DNA of 64,000 bases from Flavobacterium sp. (GCF_039595935.1 NZ_JBCNKR010000005.1:372001-436000); one strand, 5' to 3'; shown: positions 15,946 to 25,984, counted from the first letter of the stretch. The notes: generated by a model not told the origin, from the sequence alone. Numbers and translations: made by a program.

Positions 15946-18396
15946 TTATTTTTTTCTAAATTTATTAGAAATCAATTTCCATAATCCAGTTGGTTTTTCT
16001 TCTTCATGATATCCATTTGAATAAGCTCCGTATCCATATCCGTATCCATAAGTAGATCCATATTTTGCTTTGTTTTCAAAACCGTTAAAAACAATACTTG
16101 CATTGCTTAGTTCTCCTCTCTTAACCTTATTATTAAGCAACGTGATCATATCTTTTTTAGTATAATTCTGTCTTACGATATACAAAGTCACATCTGCATA
16201 TTGAACTAGCTCAGAAGCATCTGACACTAAACCAACCGGTGGTGTATCCAAAATTATATAATCATATTTTTGTTTTAATTCATCTATTAATTCATGCATT
16301 GCATCGCTCAAAATTAATTCTGATGGATTAGGAGGTATTGGTCCTGAAAGGATAACATCCAGATTTGCAATTTGAGTAGAATTAGTAATTTCATCGAGAC
16401 TATTCTGTCTAATTAAATAATTTACTACCCCTAATTGTTTGTTTGTTAAACAAAATTCATCAGCCAATCTTGGTTTTCTCAAATCCAAACCAACAACAAC
16501 TGTTTTCTTTTCGCTTAAAGCAAAAACTGTAGCAATATTAACCGAACAAAATGTTTTTCCTTCACCACTTATTGACGATGTAATCATCAGGGTTTTTGAA
16601 CCGTTGAGCTGTTGTTTTTTATATAAAAATTGTAAAGAAGAACGAATTCCTCTGAAAGCTTCTGAAAGTGCTGATTTTGGCTTATCAAATACAGCCAGAC
16701 TTCCTGTATCTTTATTTAAGCCTACTACCCCAATTATTGGAATATCGGTTAATTTATTAATATCATCTGTGTTTTGAATTGTGTTATTAATAAAGAAAAT
16801 TATAAAGACAAATATTAATGGAATTAATATCCCCAGAAATAATGCTAAAATATAGTTTGCAGAAGTTTTTGGACCAATCAACCCTTCTCCAATATCTTTT
16901 GCCGGATCAATAAAATGAATATCTGATAGATTTGAAGCTTTTACAATTTCTGCTTCATTTCTTTTTTGAAGAAATTCTGTATATATGTTATCATTAAGGT
17001 CGTATTTCCTTTTAATCTTTAAGAGTTCTTGCTGTTCTTGAGGAAGTCTCTTAACAGTACTTTCTGCTTGTCCGATTTTTGCATTTACCAATGATAAATC
17101 ATACAATAAAGAAGCTTTAGCTGAAACTATATTTTCTAATAAAACACTTTTAACAGCTTGCATTTGGTTATCAAAGTCTTTAAAAATCTTATCGCTTTTT
17201 ACTGCATATGCCATTTCTGATCTTTGAGTAGAAAGAGCGATAAGTTTTGACACATTTGTAACAATATTAGGATCTTCAATTCCCGCAACAGATGGCGCTG
17301 GTAATCTCGAATAATCAACACTATTATTTAAGTATGACTTTAAAGAATTATAATACGCTATTTTTCTGGTAACCTGATCTTTTTCAACATCAAAATCCAT
17401 TATTTTGTCAGAAACCTTCGCACCACCCCCTTCAATTTCAAATACGTTTCTATCTTTTGTGAAAGTTTTTAATTCGTTACCCGTTTGCTTCAACTGAGCT
17501 TCCATAGCGACAAGTGTGCTGTCTATAAACCTAATAGTATTAGTTGCAAACTGATTTTTACCATCGAGTTGAATCTTAATCAACATTCTAACTGTTGCAT
17601 TAAGATATTCCACTAACCGGGCCTTGTTTGTACCTTGCATTGCTAAGGTTAATATTGATCCACCGTTTTTATCACTATCTACACTTATTCCTTTATAGCG
17701 GGAAACTGTACCATCAAAATCATTGAATTTTACAAAATATTCTTTCCCTTTATAGAAACCCGGATTATCATTAATTTGTAATTTCCAATTTAAAAAAGGT
17801 AAAGAAACCTGCTCACCAACTTTATATTTTTTAGCAAATACTTCAGGCTGTACTGATGTATTTCCATAAGTATTCGTGGAATAAGTAATCAGCGAAACTG
17901 AGTTGCTTTCAAATGGTATCTGAATTTGATATTCATTTTCATTTAAAAACTTAATACCAATCAAAGTATTAGCAAGCTGTCCTTTAGTTTTATCAATATC
18001 AACATAGAAAGGAACAGATCCATAAGAATCAACTAGATTATATTCTCCTTGTTCCAGATAATCGATATAATATTGTAATTTATCAACTACCAATTCATTA
18101 TGAGATCTTGACTGCAGTATAGTAGAAATTCCATTTACCTGATCTGAAATTCCTCCCCAATTAAAAACCAAACTTGTATTAGATGTAAAAAACGGATTGC
18201 TTTCTTCTTTAATAGAAATCATTGTCTGCATTCCGTAAATTTTTTCTTTTCGAATATTTACCTGATATGCAATTGTAAAAGCAATAATTAAACTTAACAG
18301 AAACCATTTCCAATAGCTTAGAATTTGCAATAAAAACCCTTTAAAATCAAAATTTGAATGATTCTCAAAAATGGAAAAATCTTTTATATCTAACAT
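15946..18396 (-). CDS. wzc: Wzc-type polysaccharide co-polymerase with BY tyrosine kinase
   Basis: The 816-residue protein combines a Wzz-type membrane domain with a C-terminal bacterial tyrosine kinase. The first membrane segment is near residues 33-50 and the second near 505-528. The kinase has Walker A SISGEGKT, Walker A' VVVGLDLRKP and Walker B YIILDTPP. The tail holds seven tyrosines within about 18 residues (the YGYGYGYG region), the usual autophosphorylation cluster. Wzc-type kinases cycle between phosphorylated and free states to drive capsule or exopolysaccharide assembly with Wza. It is 18 bases downstream of the small wza gene, which supports one export complex. Confidence 0.92.
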   Translation of the reverse strand: MLDIKDFSIFENHSNFDFKGFLLQILSYWKWFLLSLIIAFTIAYQVNIRKEKIYGMQTMISIKEESNPFFTSNTSLVFNWGGISDQVNGISTILQSRSHNELVVDKLQYYIDYLEQGEYNLVDSYGSVPFYVDIDKTKGQLANTLIGIKFLNENEYQIQIPFESNSVSLITYSTNTYGNTSVQPEVFAKKYKVGEQVSLPFLNWKLQINDNPGFYKGKEYFVKFNDFDGTVSRYKGISVDSDKNGGSILTLAMQGTNKARLVEYLNATVRMLIKIQLDGKNQFATNTIRFIDSTLVAMEAQLKQTGNELKTFTKDRNVFEIEGGGAKVSDKIMDFDVEKDQVTRKIAYYNSLKSYLNNSVDYSRLPAPSVAGIEDPNIVTNVSKLIALSTQRSEMAYAVKSDKIFKDFDNQMQAVKSVLLENIVSAKASLLYDLSLVNAKIGQAESTVKRLPQEQQELLKIKRKYDLNDNIYTEFLQKRNEAEIVKASNLSDIHFIDPAKDIGEGLIGPKTSANYILALFLGILIPLIFVFIIFFINNTIQNTDDINKLTDIPIIGVVGLNKDTGSLAVFDKPKSALSEAFRGIRSSLQFLYKKQQLNGSKTLMITSSISGEGKTFCSVNIATVFALSEKKTVVVGLDLRKPRLADEFCLTNKQLGVVNYLIRQNSLDEITNSTQIANLDVILSGPIPPNPSELILSDAMHELIDELKQKYDYIILDTPPVGLVSDASELVQYADVTLYIVRQNYTKKDMITLLNNKVKRGELSNASIVFNGFENKAKYGSTYGYGYGYGAYSNGYHEEEKPTGLWKLISNKFRKK

Positions 18397-18414
18397 CTTA
18401 AAATAAATTATTTT

Positions 18415-19203
18415 TTAATTTCTGATTATCAAATAAACAGTTGTAGCTAATGACAATAAGGTTATAACTGTACCTATTGATTGTATTCCGGTTTGCCCCG
18501 TTCCCCAAGTTTTTTGCTTCAATGGTTTTACATAAATGTAATCATTAGGCTGTAAATAGTAATACGGAGATTTCATAACGTTAACATCGGTAAGGTCAAT
18601 ATTATTCATTTGAACGCCTGTTGGTGTTTGACGAATAATGGTTACTTCCTTTCTATTACCAACAGTTGTAATATCACCTGCATTTGCAATTGCTTCCATT
18701 ACATTCACATTATCTTTAAATAATGTTTTTGTGCCTGTACTTCCTACTTCTCCATTTATAGTATATCTAAAACCCGCTAATTTTACTGTAACAAAAATGT
18801 TAGCCTCACTTTTAAAATATTCTTCTAGTAATTTTTTTTCAATCTTGACACGAACTTCTTCAAGAGTGTATCCAATAACATTTATTTCTCCTAAAACAGG
18901 CATCCTGATATTTCCATGATCGTCTACAGTAAATCCGTCGAAATATAATGTTGATTCTGATTTTCCTTGTTCTTTTGCTTCTGTTGTATTAAAAATAGAA
19001 ACCAATTTAGGATCAATAGCTTTTATGTTAATACTTAAAACATCATTTACTTGTAATCTATAAGGCTTAGACTCTACTGATGAAATATTATTTTGCTCTG
19101 AAGAAGTATTTTTATCCTGCAGATATACTAGATCATTTAACGGGATACAAGATGTAAATAATAAACTAATGAGTAATAATATATAAAAGCTTTTTTTTGT
19201 CAT
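18415..19203 (-). CDS. wza: Polysaccharide export lipoprotein (Wza-like)
   Basis: This 262-residue lipoprotein has a signal peptide with lipobox ending at C19 (LLFTSC). A Poly_export domain (YRLQVNDVLSINIKAI) and one to two SLBB-type segments (FRYTINGEVGSTGTKTLF; then NVMEAIANAGDI) follow. A hydrophobic C-terminal segment (VITLLSLATTVYLIIRN) could cross the outer membrane as in Wza. It should form the export channel for the polysaccharide polymerised under Wzc control. It is the first gene of the minus-strand locus, with a TATATTTG box 16 bases ahead of the start codon. Confidence 0.9.
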   Translation of the reverse strand: MTKKSFYILLLISLLFTSCIPLNDLVYLQDKNTSSEQNNISSVESKPYRLQVNDVLSINIKAIDPKLVSIFNTTEAKEQGKSESTLYFDGFTVDDHGNIRMPVLGEINVIGYTLEEVRVKIEKKLLEEYFKSEANIFVTVKLAGFRYTINGEVGSTGTKTLFKDNVNVMEAIANAGDITTVGNRKEVTIIRQTPTGVQMNNIDLTDVNVMKSPYYYLQPNDYIYVKPLKQKTWGTGQTGIQSIGTVITLLSLATTVYLIIRN

Positions 19204-19219
19204 TTTGAAAATTTTACCG

Positions 19220-19227
19220 CAAATATA
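19220..19227 (-). promoter_or_regulatory. -7 element of the putative wza operon promoter
   Basis: TATATTTG on the minus strand matches the Bacteroidetes -7 consensus TAnnTTTG and ends 16 bases before the wza ATG. A convincing -33 TTG/TTTG is not present 19-21 bases upstream (TTTT is there instead), so the call rests on the -7 box and its position. Confidence 0.5.
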
Positions 19228-19273
19228 GTTTTTCCTTTAGTCTTCAGAAAATCTATATCTTATTTGATGTCTT

Positions 19274-19894
19274 TTAATTGTTTTTGAAAGTTCTTTCGAA
19301 CGGAACACGATGCAAAATACTTCTCCCTAATGTAATTTCATCTGCATATTCTAATTCATCTCCAACAGATATACCTCTCGCAATTGTTGAAATAACAATA
19401 TCTGTGTCAGCAATTTGTTTATAAATGTAAAAATTGGTAGTATCACCTTCCATTGTAGAACTTAGAGCGAAAATAATTTCGACTACTTTTCCTGATTTTA
19501 CTTTTTCTACCAAACTGGAAATATTTAACTGGCTTGGACCTACTCCTTCAATAGGAGAAATTTTTCCGCCTAAAACATGATAAACTCCTTTATATTGCCC
19601 TGTATTTTCTATTGCCATTACATCGCGAATATCTTCGACAACACAAATAGTTTGATGATTTCTTGCTGAATTTGCACATATTTCGCACACTTTGGTATCT
19701 GAAATATTATGGCAGTTTTCACAAAATTTAATATCCTCACGCATATTCAGTAATGCCTGCGACAAAAATCCAGTTTGTTCTTTTGGCTGTTTTAACAAAT
19801 GCAGAACCAAACGCAGCGCTGTACGCTTACCAATTCCGGGTAACTGCGACATTTCGTTGACCGCTTTTTCGATTAATTTCGATGAAAATTCCAT
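19274..19894 (-). CDS. recR: Recombination mediator RecR
   Basis: This protein of 206 residues matches RecR. The N-terminal helix-hairpin-helix is [17 protein letters not shown], the four-cysteine zinc motif is [16 protein letters not shown], and the Toprim region starts at [14 protein letters not shown] with GVGPSQL nearby. RecR works with RecO (and RecF where present) to load RecA at gaps. The start chosen is ATG at 19894 ([11 protein letters not shown]), the normal family N-terminus. An in-frame upstream ATG at 19924 would add ten non-conserved residues. A TACTTTTG box ends five bases before the chosen ATG, which would suit a leaderless or very short-leader transcript. Confidence 0.93.
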   Translation of the reverse strand: MEFSSKLIEKAVNEMSQLPGIGKRTALRLVLHLLKQPKEQTGFLSQALLNMREDIKFCENCHNISDTKVCEICANSARNHQTICVVEDIRDVMAIENTGQYKGVYHVLGGKISPIEGVGPSQLNISSLVEKVKSGKVVEIIFALSSTMEGDTTNFYIYKQIADTDIVISTIARGISVGDELEYADEITLGRSILHRVPFERTFKNN

Positions 19895-20052
19895 GAGAAC
19901 AAAAGTAATAACTTTTAACGGCATTGTTAAGCTTTAAAGAAACTAAAAATCAATGTGATTATTATTTGATTTTAAAGCCAAACAATAGCTAAAATCATTC
20001 TTTCAAGAATTTTCATTAACAATTAAATCATACCAAATTTAATATCTAAAAA

Positions 20053-20418
20053 TTAATATTGATTGGTTGCCAATAAAACTAATGTACAAGCTACTTCAAC
20101 TTCAATATTGTTTAATTCTAATAATTGATACAATTCAGGATTTTCTGTTCCGGGATTAAAAATCACTCTTTTGGGCTGCGCTTCAACAATATAATTATAG
20201 TAATCACGCTGACGAGTTGGGTTTAAATATAAAGTTACGGTGTCTATATTTTTAACAGGTATTGCTTTTGTGTGTATTTTTACACCTGCAACTTCTCCAG
20301 TATTTTGTCCTATTGCTATAACTGTATGCCCTTTTTGAGTAAGCATATTTATCGCTCTAAAAGCGTAACGATCTGGTTTTGTAGTTGCTCCAAGCAATAA
20401 AGTCTTTTTATTTTTCAT
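20053..20418 (-). CDS. CoA-binding domain protein
   Basis: The 121-residue protein is a single CoA-binding Rossmann domain. It has the N-terminal motif LLLGATTKPDRYAFRA, the loop GHTVIAIGQN, the strand-turn VTLYLNPTRQRDYYN, and the C-terminal IFNPGTENPEL. Proteins of this small family resemble the first domain of succinyl-CoA synthetase alpha but their role is unknown. The start used is ATG at 20418 (MKNKKTLLLG). An upstream in-frame ATG at 20448 would add ten residues without similarity and would overlap the TACTTTTG box. It is divergent from marC across a region with a 13-base inverted repeat. Confidence 0.8.
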   Translation of the reverse strand: MKNKKTLLLGATTKPDRYAFRAINMLTQKGHTVIAIGQNTGEVAGVKIHTKAIPVKNIDTVTLYLNPTRQRDYYNYIVEAQPKRVIFNPGTENPELYQLLELNNIEVEVACTLVLLATNQY

Positions 20419-20436
20419 AGTCTTAAAATATTTCAC

Positions 20437-20549
20437 AAAAGTAGTCAAAAAGATACGCTTACCTTAGCTCATTTACTTACAATTATTGACTATTAAAAAC
20501 AATATCATAATATTATTTTGACTGCAAATATTAAAATTTGACTACTTTT
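20437..20549. promoter_or_regulatory. Divergent promoter region with a 13-bp perfect inverted repeat
   Basis: AAAAGTAGTCAAA at 20437-20449 is exactly complementary to TTTGACTACTTTT at 20537-20549. Each arm reads out toward the nearer gene as TTTGACTACTTTT, so it contributes TACTTTTG (minus strand, 20443-20436) ahead of the CoA-binding gene and the near-match TACTTTTA (20543-20550) ahead of marC. The repeat may simply be two copies of one promoter core in opposite directions, or an operator coordinating both genes. Confidence 0.5.
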
Positions 20550-20569
20550 ACTTGACAAACCAATATTCT

Positions 20570-21199
20570 ATGGATTTATTTATTTATCTATTTGCTGCAC
20601 TTTTTTCGGTACTTAACCCAATCGGAACTGTTCCAATTTTTGTTGGATTAACGCAGCATGACTCACAAAAAGAACGTTCAAGAATTTCTTTATGGACCGC
20701 TATTAATGTTTTTATCATCTTACTGGTTTCCTTTTTTATTGGTCAATATGTTTTGACTTTTTTTGGAATTAGTATTGATGCACTTCGAATTGCCGGAGGA
20801 ATTGTAATTGTAAATTCTGGTTTCTCTTTACTTTCAGGCAAATTCAACAAAAAACGTGGAATTAATAAAAAGATTGAAAATGAAGTTCAACAAAGAAATG
20901 ATATAGCTTTAACTCCTCTGGCTATTCCTATGCTTGCCGGACCAGGATCAATTTCTTTATTAATTGCTTTTTATCAGGAGCATCATCAAATGGAAGAAAT
21001 TATTTTTTCATGTCTTGCAATTTTAGCAATTGCGGTTGCGATTTTTGCCATTCTAAAGAGTGCGCATTACTTGGCGAGAATTTTAGGAGCATCCGGAATT
21101 GTTGCTATTTCAAGAATAGTTGGCTTCATCGTAATTTCTATTGGAATTCAATATATCGTAAGTTCAATTGTAAATATCATCAAAGGAAATTTGATGTAG
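20570..21199 (+). CDS. MarC-family integral membrane protein
   Basis: This protein of 209 residues has about six hydrophobic segments and the MarC/YhgN signatures FSVLNPIGTVPIFVGLT at the N-terminus and LTPLAIPMLAGPGSIS in the middle, each a re-entrant NP/AGP-containing motif. MarC proteins sit in the inner membrane. Their function is not settled, and the old link to multiple antibiotic resistance was not upheld. The start is the ATG at 20570 (MDLFIYLF). An in-frame TTG at 20552 would add six residues. It is the only plus-strand gene in the first 45 kb and converges on the ctlX gene at a shared terminator. Confidence 0.9.
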   Translation: MDLFIYLFAALFSVLNPIGTVPIFVGLTQHDSQKERSRISLWTAINVFIILLVSFFIGQYVLTFFGISIDALRIAGGIVIVNSGFSLLSGKFNKKRGINKKIENEVQQRNDIALTPLAIPMLAGPGSISLLIAFYQEHHQMEEIIFSCLAILAIAVAIFAILKSAHYLARILGASGIVAISRIVGFIVISIGIQYIVSSIVNIIKGNLM

Positions 21200-21227
21200 A
21201 AAATTTAATTTACAACAAAAATAAAAT

Positions 21228-21253
21228 GGGATAAACTTTATAATGTTTATCCC
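21228..21253. terminator. Bidirectional intrinsic terminator between marC and ctlX
   Basis: GGGATAAAC and GTTTATCCC form a nine-base-pair stem around an eight-base loop. GTTTTTATT follows on the plus strand, and the minus-strand side is T-rich as well. It lies between the convergent marC and ctlX genes, so it can end both transcripts. Confidence 0.8.
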
Positions 21254-21274
21254 GTTTTTATTGGTCTAATATTT

Positions 21275-22210
21275 TTAATTTCTTGGCAAGAACACTTCCG
21301 CCATCATACATCTGGCGCTTCCGCCTCCACAAGCTTCAATTGTATCTAAACTTGAGCTTAAAATTTCAGCATGTTTTTCTAACTGTTCGATTTGTTTTGA
21401 AGTCAAACTTTGATGCGCTGAAGCACTCATTATAATATATCGTTTATCATTTGTGCCTTTAACTTCTAACATATTTCCTGCAAAATTGTTTACCTGATCT
21501 TCTGTTATTAAAATGACTTCTTTTTTATCATCTTTCAGATTATCTAAAACCATTTTACGCTCTTTTTTATCATCAATGCAATCCGCACAAATGACCGCAA
21601 AAGTCTCACCTAAGCACATCATTACATTTGTGTGATAAATCAACTTACGTTCTCCGTTAACAGTTTGAAATGCTTCGAAAATCACAGGAGCATAATCAAA
21701 GTCTTCACAGAACTCTATAAACAATTCCTCGTCTGCTCTTGGAGAAAGTGCACAATACGCTTTACCATTTGCTCTATCCAAAAGTAAACTTCCTGTTCCT
21801 TCTAAGAAAATACCATCTTCTTCTGCCGATGTATAATCCATTATATTAGAAATCTCGAATCCTTTTTCTTCAAGAGTGTCTAAAATATCCTCACGACGCT
21901 CAAGACGGCGATTTTCAGCAAACATTGGATAAAGTGCTACGTCTCCATTTTCATGAAACGAAACCCAGTTATTCGGAAATATACTATCAGGAGTATCCGT
22001 TTCTAAAGTATCCTCAATTACCGTCACATCAACACCAACCGCTCTTAGTTTTTCAACGAAGGTATCAAATTCTTGCTGTGCTTTTGCATTTACAGTACTT
22101 GGCAATAATCCGTCTAATACTTTTTGGTAATAATTATTTACAGCCGTCTGCTCATTCATTCTGAAAGCTACTGGCCGAATCATTACAATCGCATTTGTTG
22201 TTTGTTTCAT
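21275..22210 (-). CDS. ctlX: Citrulline-utilisation hydrolase / guanidine-group hydrolase (CtlX type)
   Basis: The 311-residue protein belongs to the guanidino-group modifying superfamily with a pentein fold. It has PNNWVSF at residues 79-85, EGTGS with E137, the catalytic His in IYHTN (H193), and the catalytic Cys in GGGSARCM (C301). The N-terminus (IVMIRPVAFRMNEQT) and overall length match the CtlX citrulline hydrolase group rather than arginine deiminase proper. It likely hydrolyses citrulline or a related ureido/guanidino compound. It sits 57 bases downstream of a second pentein hydrolase gene in the same orientation, which suggests a two-step arginine or citrulline breakdown route. The substrate is inferred from family membership. 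Confidence 0.8.
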   Translation of the reverse strand: MKQTTNAIVMIRPVAFRMNEQTAVNNYYQKVLDGLLPSTVNAKAQQEFDTFVEKLRAVGVDVTVIEDTLETDTPDSIFPNNWVSFHENGDVALYPMFAENRRLERREDILDTLEEKGFEISNIMDYTSAEEDGIFLEGTGSLLLDRANGKAYCALSPRADEELFIEFCEDFDYAPVIFEAFQTVNGERKLIYHTNVMMCLGETFAVICADCIDDKKERKMVLDNLKDDKKEVILITEDQVNNFAGNMLEVKGTNDKRYIIMSASAHQSLTSKQIEQLEKHAEILSSSLDTIEACGGGSARCMMAEVFLPRN

Positions 22211-22225
22211 TTTTTATGTTTTTTG

Positions 22226-22261
22226 TTTCAGGTTTCAAGTTTAAATAATAGTAACCTGAAA
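22226..22261. repeat. Short inverted repeat between the two guanidine hydrolase genes
   Basis: TTTCAGGTT at 22226-22234 pairs exactly with AACCTGAAA at 22253-22261 around an 18-base loop. No clear U-tract follows, so a terminator is unlikely. It may be a processing hairpin or one of the small TTTCAGGTTTC-type intergenic repeats. Confidence 0.4.
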
Positions 22262-22267
22262 CCATTT

Positions 22268-23182
22268 TTAATCTCTAATTAACGGAAGCGTTGAACATCT
22301 TAATAATCCTTCCTGCTTTGCAATTTCAGCATAAGGGATTTCTTCTACAGTAAAACCTTTTGAGCGAAGCCAATTGTTTAATCTAGTGAAGTTTTTTTCA
22401 GAAACAACAACATCTTTATCAATCGAAAATACATTCGAAAACATATTATACATTTCTTCTCTTTCGATATGAAACAAATTTTCTTTTCCAAAAAGATTTA
22501 CCAAATACAAATAATCAGCTTCTTCACGAAACCCTCTTTTGTAGATAATACCTTTATCTTCTCCAACTGGCTGAAAACAACAGTCTAAATGCAATGCATT
22601 ATCACGAGCTTCTAATTTAGATTTAACTAAATCAAATTCTTTGACAATTTTATTTGGAAATAATTCTTTAATATAATTTACGCCATGCATATTGGTTCTG
22701 GCTGTGATGTAATCTTTATAGTCACTTCCTTTATAAGTTCCAATAAAAATGTGATCATTCCAAAGCATAACATCACCGCCTTCAATATGTACTTCTTCCG
22801 GAGGACGAACTACTTTTAATGGATTAATTTGATCAATAACATATTGAATAGCATCCAATTCACGTTCACGATCAGGCAAGATATTTGACTTTACAAAAGT
22901 ATCGTCAATTACAAAACCAATATCTCTGGCAAAAATCTGGTTGTAGTTTTCGATCATTTCAGGACGATAAACCGTCACATCATATTTTTGAAAAACAGCA
23001 TTAAAAGCATCCATTTCAGCAACCATATCTTTCTCGATTGGATATGTTCCTGCTTTAATATGTTCCAACGATTTAGGATCATAGGCTTCATCTATAGTAG
23101 GAGTTGGCCCATTATGAACGGCAGAACCTAAAACTACAGCACGCAGTCTAGACGTTTCGTTCTTAACATTTAATTGCAACAT
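22268..23182 (-). CDS. Arginine deiminase / dimethylargininase-family hydrolase
   Basis: This 304-residue pentein-fold enzyme carries the family motifs FARDIGFV (residues 84-91), HIEGGDV (132-138) with the substrate-binding acidic residue, HLDCCF (198-203) with the catalytic His, and LLRCSTLPL near the C-terminus with the nucleophile C296. It therefore looks active on a guanidino substrate such as arginine, methylarginine or a related compound. It resembles arginine deiminase and glycine-amidinotransferase relatives, and which of these it is cannot be told by eye. It has a TATCTTTG box just after the gltA terminator and is followed by ctlX. Confidence 0.75.
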   Translation of the reverse strand: MLQLNVKNETSRLRAVVLGSAVHNGPTPTIDEAYDPKSLEHIKAGTYPIEKDMVAEMDAFNAVFQKYDVTVYRPEMIENYNQIFARDIGFVIDDTFVKSNILPDRERELDAIQYVIDQINPLKVVRPPEEVHIEGGDVMLWNDHIFIGTYKGSDYKDYITARTNMHGVNYIKELFPNKIVKEFDLVKSKLEARDNALHLDCCFQPVGEDKGIIYKRGFREEADYLYLVNLFGKENLFHIEREEMYNMFSNVFSIDKDVVVSEKNFTRLNNWLRSKGFTVEEIPYAEIAKQEGLLRCSTLPLIRD

Positions 23183-23201
23183 AACTTTATTGTATTTTGG
23201 A

Positions 23202-23209
23202 CAAAGATA
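23202..23209 (-). promoter_or_regulatory. Putative -7 element for the arginine-deiminase-like gene
   Basis: TATCTTTG on the minus strand matches TAnnTTTG and lies 19 bases before the ATG, directly after the T-run of the gltA terminator. The -33 region overlaps the terminator stem and has no good TTG, so the call is tentative. Confidence 0.4.
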
Positions 23210-23212
23210 AAA

Positions 23213-23238
23213 AAAGCTTCACAGTAAAGTGAAGCTTT
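23213..23238 (-). terminator. Intrinsic terminator after gltA
   Basis: AAAGCTTCAC and GTGAAGCTTT form a ten-base-pair stem with a six-base loop. On the minus strand the stem runs into a T-tract. It begins eight bases after the citrate synthase stop codon. Confidence 0.85.
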
Positions 23239-23245
23239 AGTTTTT

Positions 23246-24523
23246 TTATTTATTAGACTTAAATTCCCTTAAAGGGTGTCCTGTATAAATTTGTCTTGGT
23301 CTGCCAATTGGTTCTTTGTTTTCACGCATTTCTTTCCATTGCGCTATCCAGCCCGGAAGTCTTCCGATAGCAAACATTACTGTAAACATATCAGTTGGAA
23401 TTCCTAATGCTCTGTAAATAATTCCAGAATAAAAATCTACGTTTGGATATAAGTTTCTTGATTTGAAGTAATCATCTTCAAGAGCTGCAGCCTCTAATCT
23501 TTTAGCAATTTCCAAAATTGGATCATCTACACCTAAAGTTTCTAATACTTCTTTAGCTGCTTTTTTAATGATTTTTGCACGTGGATCAAAGTTTTTGTAA
23601 ACTCTATGACCAAATCCCATTAAACGGAATGGATCATTTTTATCTTTTGCTTTTGCTAAGAATTTATCTGTATCACCACCATCTTTATTTATTTCTTCCA
23701 GCATTTCAAGCACCGCCTGATTAGCACCTCCATGAAGCGGCCCCCAAAGAGCAGAAACTCCAGATGAAATAGACGCAAATAACCCTGCATGTGAAGAACC
23801 TACCATTCTTACTGTAGATGTTGAACAGTTTTGTTCGTGATCAGCATGAAGAATAAATAATTTATCTAAAGCATCAACAACAACAGGATTTGCTGCGTAA
23901 GGTCCTGTAGGCAATTTAAACATTAACTGCATAAAGTTCTCTACATAACCGGTAGTATTATCATAATAATTCAACGGATACCCCATAGATTTTCTATAAG
24001 TCCAAGTTGCAATTACAAGAAATTTCCCCATTGTTTTACAAATGGCTTCATACATTTCTTTTTCATTTTCCACATTAACCGCTTTTGGATTAAATGCTGT
24101 TAAAGCACTTGTCAAAGCTGATAACACTCCCATTGGATGTGCTGTTTTTGGAAAACCGTCAATGATATTTTTCATCTCTTCGTTTACAAGAGTATGTTTT
24201 TTAATACCATTTTCAAATTGCTCTAGTTCTTGAGCAGTTGGTAATTCTCCAAAAATCAAAAGATAAGAAACTTCTAAAAAGCTAGCTTTTTCAGCTAAAT
24301 CTTCGATTGCATATCCTCTGTAACGTAAAATACCTAATTCTCCGTCTAAGAAAGTGATTTCACTTTTACAAGATCCTGAATTTTTGTAACCCGGATCAAT
24401 TGTAATAATACCAGTTAAATCACGTAATTTGTTGATATCGATAGCAGATTCATTTTCGCTCCCTGTTATTACTGGAAGTTCAATTTTCTTACCATCTACT
24501 TCTAATGTGGCTATTTTTGACAT
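23246..24523 (-). CDS. gltA: Citrate synthase
   Basis: This protein of 425 residues matches hexameric-type (type I) citrate synthase. The catalytic histidines lie in LHADHEQNCSTSTVR and WGPLHGGANQA, and GFGHRVYKNFDPRA carries the third conserved His and the Arg cluster. The N-terminal domain contains TGIITIDPGYKNSGSCKS, typical of Gram-negative enzymes. It condenses acetyl-CoA with oxaloacetate to enter the TCA cycle. The gene stands alone between its own -7 box (TAGATTTG) and a strong terminator, so it is probably monocistronic. Confidence 0.96.
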   Translation of the reverse strand: MSKIATLEVDGKKIELPVITGSENESAIDINKLRDLTGIITIDPGYKNSGSCKSEITFLDGELGILRYRGYAIEDLAEKASFLEVSYLLIFGELPTAQELEQFENGIKKHTLVNEEMKNIIDGFPKTAHPMGVLSALTSALTAFNPKAVNVENEKEMYEAICKTMGKFLVIATWTYRKSMGYPLNYYDNTTGYVENFMQLMFKLPTGPYAANPVVVDALDKLFILHADHEQNCSTSTVRMVGSSHAGLFASISSGVSALWGPLHGGANQAVLEMLEEINKDGGDTDKFLAKAKDKNDPFRLMGFGHRVYKNFDPRAKIIKKAAKEVLETLGVDDPILEIAKRLEAAALEDDYFKSRNLYPNVDFYSGIIYRALGIPTDMFTVMFAIGRLPGWIAQWKEMRENKEPIGRPRQIYTGHPLREFKSNK

Positions 24524-24561
24524 AATATAATCGGAAATAATTCTTTAAAATAATAATTTAC

Positions 24562-24569
24562 CAAATCTA
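24562..24569 (-). promoter_or_regulatory. Putative -7 element of the gltA promoter
   Basis: TAGATTTG on the minus strand fits TAnnTTTG and lies 38 bases ahead of the gltA ATG. No strong TTG is seen at the -33 spacing. Confidence 0.45.
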
Positions 24570-24631
24570 AGGAATTTAAGACTAATTTAAAAAAGAATAC
24601 TGCTATGAATTTGTTAAAAGTCCAAAAAAAA

Positions 24632-24653
24632 ACCATTCGTTAAAACGAATGGT
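24632..24653 (-). terminator. Intrinsic terminator after eno
   Basis: ACCATTCGT and ACGAATGGT form a nine-base-pair stem with a TAAA loop. The stem is followed on the minus strand by eight T residues. It lies about 27 bases past the enolase stop. Confidence 0.88.
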
Positions 24654-24679
24654 CTTTCCTTAATATATAACTCTTACAA

Positions 24680-25984
<1,305 letters not shown>

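Noticed and set aside
16010..16075. Tandem repeat in the wzc 3' end
   Set aside because: The TATCCA-like repetition simply encodes the GY-rich tyrosine tail expected of Wzc proteins.
22201..22267. Possible terminator after the arginine-deiminase-like gene
   Set aside because: The inverted repeat has a long loop and no T-run at the proper end, so it was recorded only as a repeat.
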